Source: an uncultured Clostridium sp. (GTDB lineage: Bacteria > Bacillota > Clostridia > Lachnospirales > Lachnospiraceae). Taken from it: a stretch of DNA of 8,646 bases. The first letter of the stretch is position 1, and the number at the start of each line of letters is the position of its first letter. Below, one piece after another: positions 7,176 to 8,646 of the stretch. Made by a program: the position numbers and the translations under genes. The notes under the pieces were generated by a model. The model was not told the DNA's origin. It saw nothing but the letters and a program-made list of their open reading frames with translations, and made no database searches. The stretch spans positions 1-8,646 of the forward strand of contig CANRXD010000048.1 in the NCBI GenBank assembly GCA_947643685.1. The letters run 5' to 3'.

Positions 7176-8186
7176 TTACTGGATGATTTCCGTAAACAAT
7201 TCTTTTGCAGTATCATTTAAGCTGTCCGGGAAGGTGATGCCGAGATTTTCGGCAACCTTTTCATTTCCGTAGAAGGCAGCCTCTTCAATGATTTCAAAAT
7301 TCATTTCGCTGGCCTTTGCTTCGCCCTTTAAGATTCTGGCCGCCATATGTCCCGTCTGCTTTCCAAGGTCCACATAGTCAAGACCCATGGCTGCCAGGCA
7401 GCCGATTTTCACCTGTTCAATTTCGCTGCCAAATACCGGAATGTTTTTTGCGCCTGCTTTGGAGAGAATCAGGGGCAGGGAAGAAACCACGGTGTTGTCA
7501 GTCAGGTTATTGAGGCAGTCCACCTGTTCTAAAATATTGTCGGCGGCCAGAGGAATGTCCGCTGCGGAAGATATGCCGGATTCCACAATTTCAAACCCGT
7601 ATTCCGGCGCCTTTTCTTTGTACTCGGCCAGAGTGGCAGCGGAATTTACTTCGCTGGTGGTATACATGATGCCGATTTTTTTTGCGTCCGGAAGTATTTT
7701 TCGGATCATATCAAGCTGCTGCTCCACAGGAAGCTTATCGCTGGTTCCCGTGACCTCTCCGACAGGAGTGCCGTCGGCATTGGCAAGTTCGGCTTCAATG
7801 GGAGCGGTTACCGCAGTATAGATCACAGGAATATTATTCTTCCGGCCCACGCTGTATGCGCTCTGAGCGATGGGAGTTGCAATGGCGCAGATTAAGTCTG
7901 CGTCCTGTCCTGCAAAGTTGGTGGCAATCTGTGCGGCGAGCCCGGAATCTGCCTGGGCATTTTCGTAAAGGACAGTGAGATTTTCGCCTTCTATAAAACC
8001 TTCCTCGGCAAGGCCTTCGAGAAAGCCCTCACGGCAGTTGTCAAGGGAACCGTGAACAGCAAACTGACCGATGCCGATAGTATAGGAGCCTGAGGAGACA
8101 TCTGAGGCAGTGGTTCCGGAAGAACATCCGGTCATTAAGACAGCAGTCAGGGTCATAAGAGCAATTGTTTTCATGGATTTTTTCAT
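7176..8186 (-). CDS. trpX: Tryptophan-type ABC transporter substrate-binding lipoprotein (ABC_sub_bind family)
   Basis: A 336-aa extracellular binding protein anchored by lipid. Residues 1-20 form a lipoprotein signal peptide (MKKSMK, a hydrophobic core, then LMTG) before the modified Cys at 21. The -3 residue is Met, slightly off the usual Leu/Val. The mature part has the two-lobed ABC_sub_bind fold, with GIGQFAVHGSLDNCREGFLEGL near 39-60, ICAIATPIAQSA, PVIYTAVTAP, KIGIMYTTSEVNS, NNLTDNTVVSSLP and PVFGSEIEQVKIGCLAAMGLDY. The family includes pneumococcal TrpX, which binds aromatic amino acids. I chose the ATG at 8186 because AGGAGG (8194-8199) is 7 nt away and the signal peptide then starts at once. 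The longer frame from 8222 would add 12 residues and begin without a site. It contains no Trp residue. It is the first gene after the T-box terminator and probably the most expressed. Confidence 0.93.
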   Translation of the reverse strand: MKKSMKTIALMTLTAVLMTGCSSGTTASDVSSGSYTIGIGQFAVHGSLDNCREGFLEGLAEEGFIEGENLTVLYENAQADSGLAAQIATNFAGQDADLICAIATPIAQSAYSVGRKNNIPVIYTAVTAPIEAELANADGTPVGEVTGTSDKLPVEQQLDMIRKILPDAKKIGIMYTTSEVNSAATLAEYKEKAPEYGFEIVESGISSAADIPLAADNILEQVDCLNNLTDNTVVSSLPLILSKAGAKNIPVFGSEIEQVKIGCLAAMGLDYVDLGKQTGHMAARILKGEAKASEMNFEIIEEAAFYGNEKVAENLGITFPDSLNDTAKELFTEIIQ

Positions 8187-8251
8187 AATTATTCCTCCTC
8201 GTAAATATAAGATGAAGTTCATTTTGGAGAACTCTCATTTTTCTGCGAAAT

Positions 8252-8289
8252 AAAAAAAGTCCCAAGCATATATATTTTATGCTTGAGAC
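8252..8289 (-). terminator. T-box regulated intrinsic terminator
   Basis: On the minus strand GUCUCAAGCAUA (8289-8278) pairs with UAUGCUUGGGAC (8270-8259), giving 12 bp with one G-U pair, a 7-nt loop (AAAUAUA), and then seven U. The 5' arm GUCUC overlaps the 3' arm of the antiterminator (GAG/GCG facing CGU/CUC), so the two folds exclude each other. The trpX ribosome binding site lies about 53 nt downstream. Confidence 0.95.
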
Positions 8290-8424
8290 GAATTATCTAT
8301 CCGCGGTGCCACTCAAATTGACCTTTCGGTCCTCTTTTTCGTATACCAACATATACGCCGCCCAATAACGGCTGCGGAAGCCGTCAGTCCATACTCGAAT
8401 TCTTTCAGGGCTGCCCTCGAAAGT

Positions 8425-8427
8425 CCA
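8425..8427 (-). promoter_or_regulatory. T-box specifier codon UGG
   Basis: The trinucleotide directly 3' of the GAA strand of the loop-E motif reads UGG on the minus strand and is followed by A. Its register is fixed by the perfect 7-bp helix above and the 5-bp helix below the loop. UGG is the only Trp codon, so the sensed tRNA is tRNA-Trp (anticodon CCA). Confidence 0.92.
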
Positions 8428-8534
8428 TTCCATTTTCAACGCCATACCGCAATTCCACCACCTGCAGCTCTCTGTAAAACCGTTTATGAAAATGTACTCC
8501 TCTTTCTCTCTGGTTTTTTGTTTTGTTTTACGAT

Positions 8535-8563
8535 ATATTAATACGCACATACGAGTTTGTCAA
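8535..8563 (-). promoter_or_regulatory. Promoter of the T-box-trpXYZ operon
   Basis: On the minus strand there is a perfect TTGACA -35 (8563-8558), a 17-nt spacer, and a TAATAT -10 (8540-8535). The predicted start near 8528 leaves a short A-rich leader before Stem I begins. This strong constitutive-type promoter fits control by attenuation rather than by initiation. Confidence 0.85.
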
Positions 8564-8587
8564 GAGAATTTATAAAATAAATATAAT
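8557..8587 (+). promoter_or_regulatory. Possible divergent promoter reading off the right edge
   Basis: TTGTCA (8557-8562) and a perfect TATAAT (8582-8587) lie on the plus strand with a 19-nt spacer, which is longer than ideal. The -35 overlaps the TTGACA of the minus-strand operon promoter, because TTGTCAA is its complement. A transcript would start near 8594 and run into the hairpin at 8599-8618. The region is AT-rich, so a chance match is possible. Confidence 0.3.
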
Positions 8588-8598
8588 GTTTCGTAACA

Positions 8599-8618
8599 GT
8601 TCAGCCTTCCAGCTGAAC
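8599..8618. repeat. Perfect 7-bp inverted repeat near the right edge
   Basis: GTTCAGC (8599-8605) and GCTGAAC (8612-8618) are perfect inverted copies with a 6-nt loop. Neither strand has a T-run directly after the stem, so it is not a standard intrinsic terminator. It may be a 5' UTR hairpin of a divergent gene, a 3' end structure of an unseen gene, or a dispersed palindromic element. No gene is recognisable between 8564 and the edge. Confidence 0.45.
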
Positions 8619-8646
8619 CAACTGGTATTGCACCGGCTAAAATATA

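Larger units (their letters stand above)
8252..8513 (-). promoter_or_regulatory. T-box riboswitch with Trp (UGG) specifier
   Basis: All main parts of a tRNA-sensing T-box leader are visible on the minus strand. Stem I: base helix GAAAG (8506-8502) with CUUUC (8423-8419). Above it is the specifier loop, with AGUA (8498-8495) facing GAA (8430-8428), closed by CAUUUUC (8494-8488) pairing perfectly with GAAAAUG (8437-8431). The codon right after GAA is UGG (8427-8425), so the specifier is Trp. The distal AGAGAGC and GGUGGAA motifs lie at 8474-8455. The CCGUUA motif of Stem IIA/B is present, as is a GACC-GAAA-GGUC Stem III hairpin. The T-box is GAGUGGCACCGCGG (8314-8301); its bulge UGGC would pair with GCCA, i.e. 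discriminator G73, as in bacterial tRNA-Trp. Uncharged tRNA-Trp should stabilise the antiterminator and switch on the importer operon. Confidence 0.96.

Noticed and set aside
7387..7821. Plus-strand 144-codon frame opposite trpX
   Set aside because: It is a shadow of the binding-protein gene; it overlaps two further spurious frames in the same stretch.
8187..8222. Longer trpX start adding 12 residues
   Set aside because: The ATG at 8222 lacks a ribosome binding site, and the extension would itself encode the AGGAGG site. Starting at 8186 gives a proper lipoprotein signal peptide.
8293..8550. Minus-strand 85-codon open frame upstream of trpX
   Set aside because: It lies on top of the T-box Stem I to antiterminator region, overlaps the operon -10, has no usable ribosome binding site and no recognisable protein features. 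The RNA structure explains the sequence.
1..8646. A new defence, mobile or CRISPR-type system
   Set aside because: No repeat-spacer pattern, transposase, integrase, toxin-antitoxin pair or terminal inverted repeats could be seen; all genes fall in known families.

Overview
This window looks like chromosomal DNA from a Gram-positive Clostridia member, most likely a Lachnospiraceae-type gut anaerobe. That is an inference from the AGGAGG-type ribosome binding sites, the long charged insert in Rho, a T-box riboswitch, a lipoprotein-type binding protein and the mix of gene families. There is no 16S or other phylogenetic marker to confirm it. I see no CRISPR array, transposase, phage gene or defence system.

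Left part, plus strand (1-3994): the 3' end of a polysaccharide deacetylase (CE4/NodB family), then rarA (replication-fork AAA+ ATPase), rho (transcription termination factor) and an IclR-family regulator. Gaps are 9, 17 and 43 nt with no intrinsic terminator visible between genes, so cotranscription is plausible. Rho carries an unusual disordered insert built from two protein-repeat units. A 139-nt stretch of its coding strand contains no T at all.

Middle (3995-5487): a well-formed sigma-A-type promoter, followed by a 7-bp dyad in the 5' UTR, drives a MATE-family efflux transporter. The MATE stop codon overlaps the stop codon of the convergent gene, leaving no room for a terminator.

Right part, minus strand (8563 down to 5484): a complete three-gene ABC importer operon, read as binding lipoprotein (trpX), permease (trpY) and ATPase (trpZ). 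It has a strong promoter and a T-box leader of about 260 nt. The leader shows the AGUA/GAA loop-E motif, a UGG (Trp) specifier codon, the CCGUUA Stem II motif, a UGGC antiterminator bulge that matches the G73 discriminator of bacterial tRNA-Trp, and a 12-bp intrinsic terminator with seven U. This supports control by uncharged tRNA-Trp and assigns the importer to tryptophan, possibly a related precursor or analogue. The operon proteins contain only two Trp codons in 891 residues.

Right edge (8564-8646): no gene is visible. There is a perfect 7-bp hairpin and a possible divergent promoter whose -35 hexamer overlaps that of the trp operon.

Most of the window is made of known families. The parts most worth a second look are the tRNA-Trp-controlled importer, the repeat-built Rho insert with its T-free coding tract, the MATE operator-like dyad and the terminator-less convergent junction.
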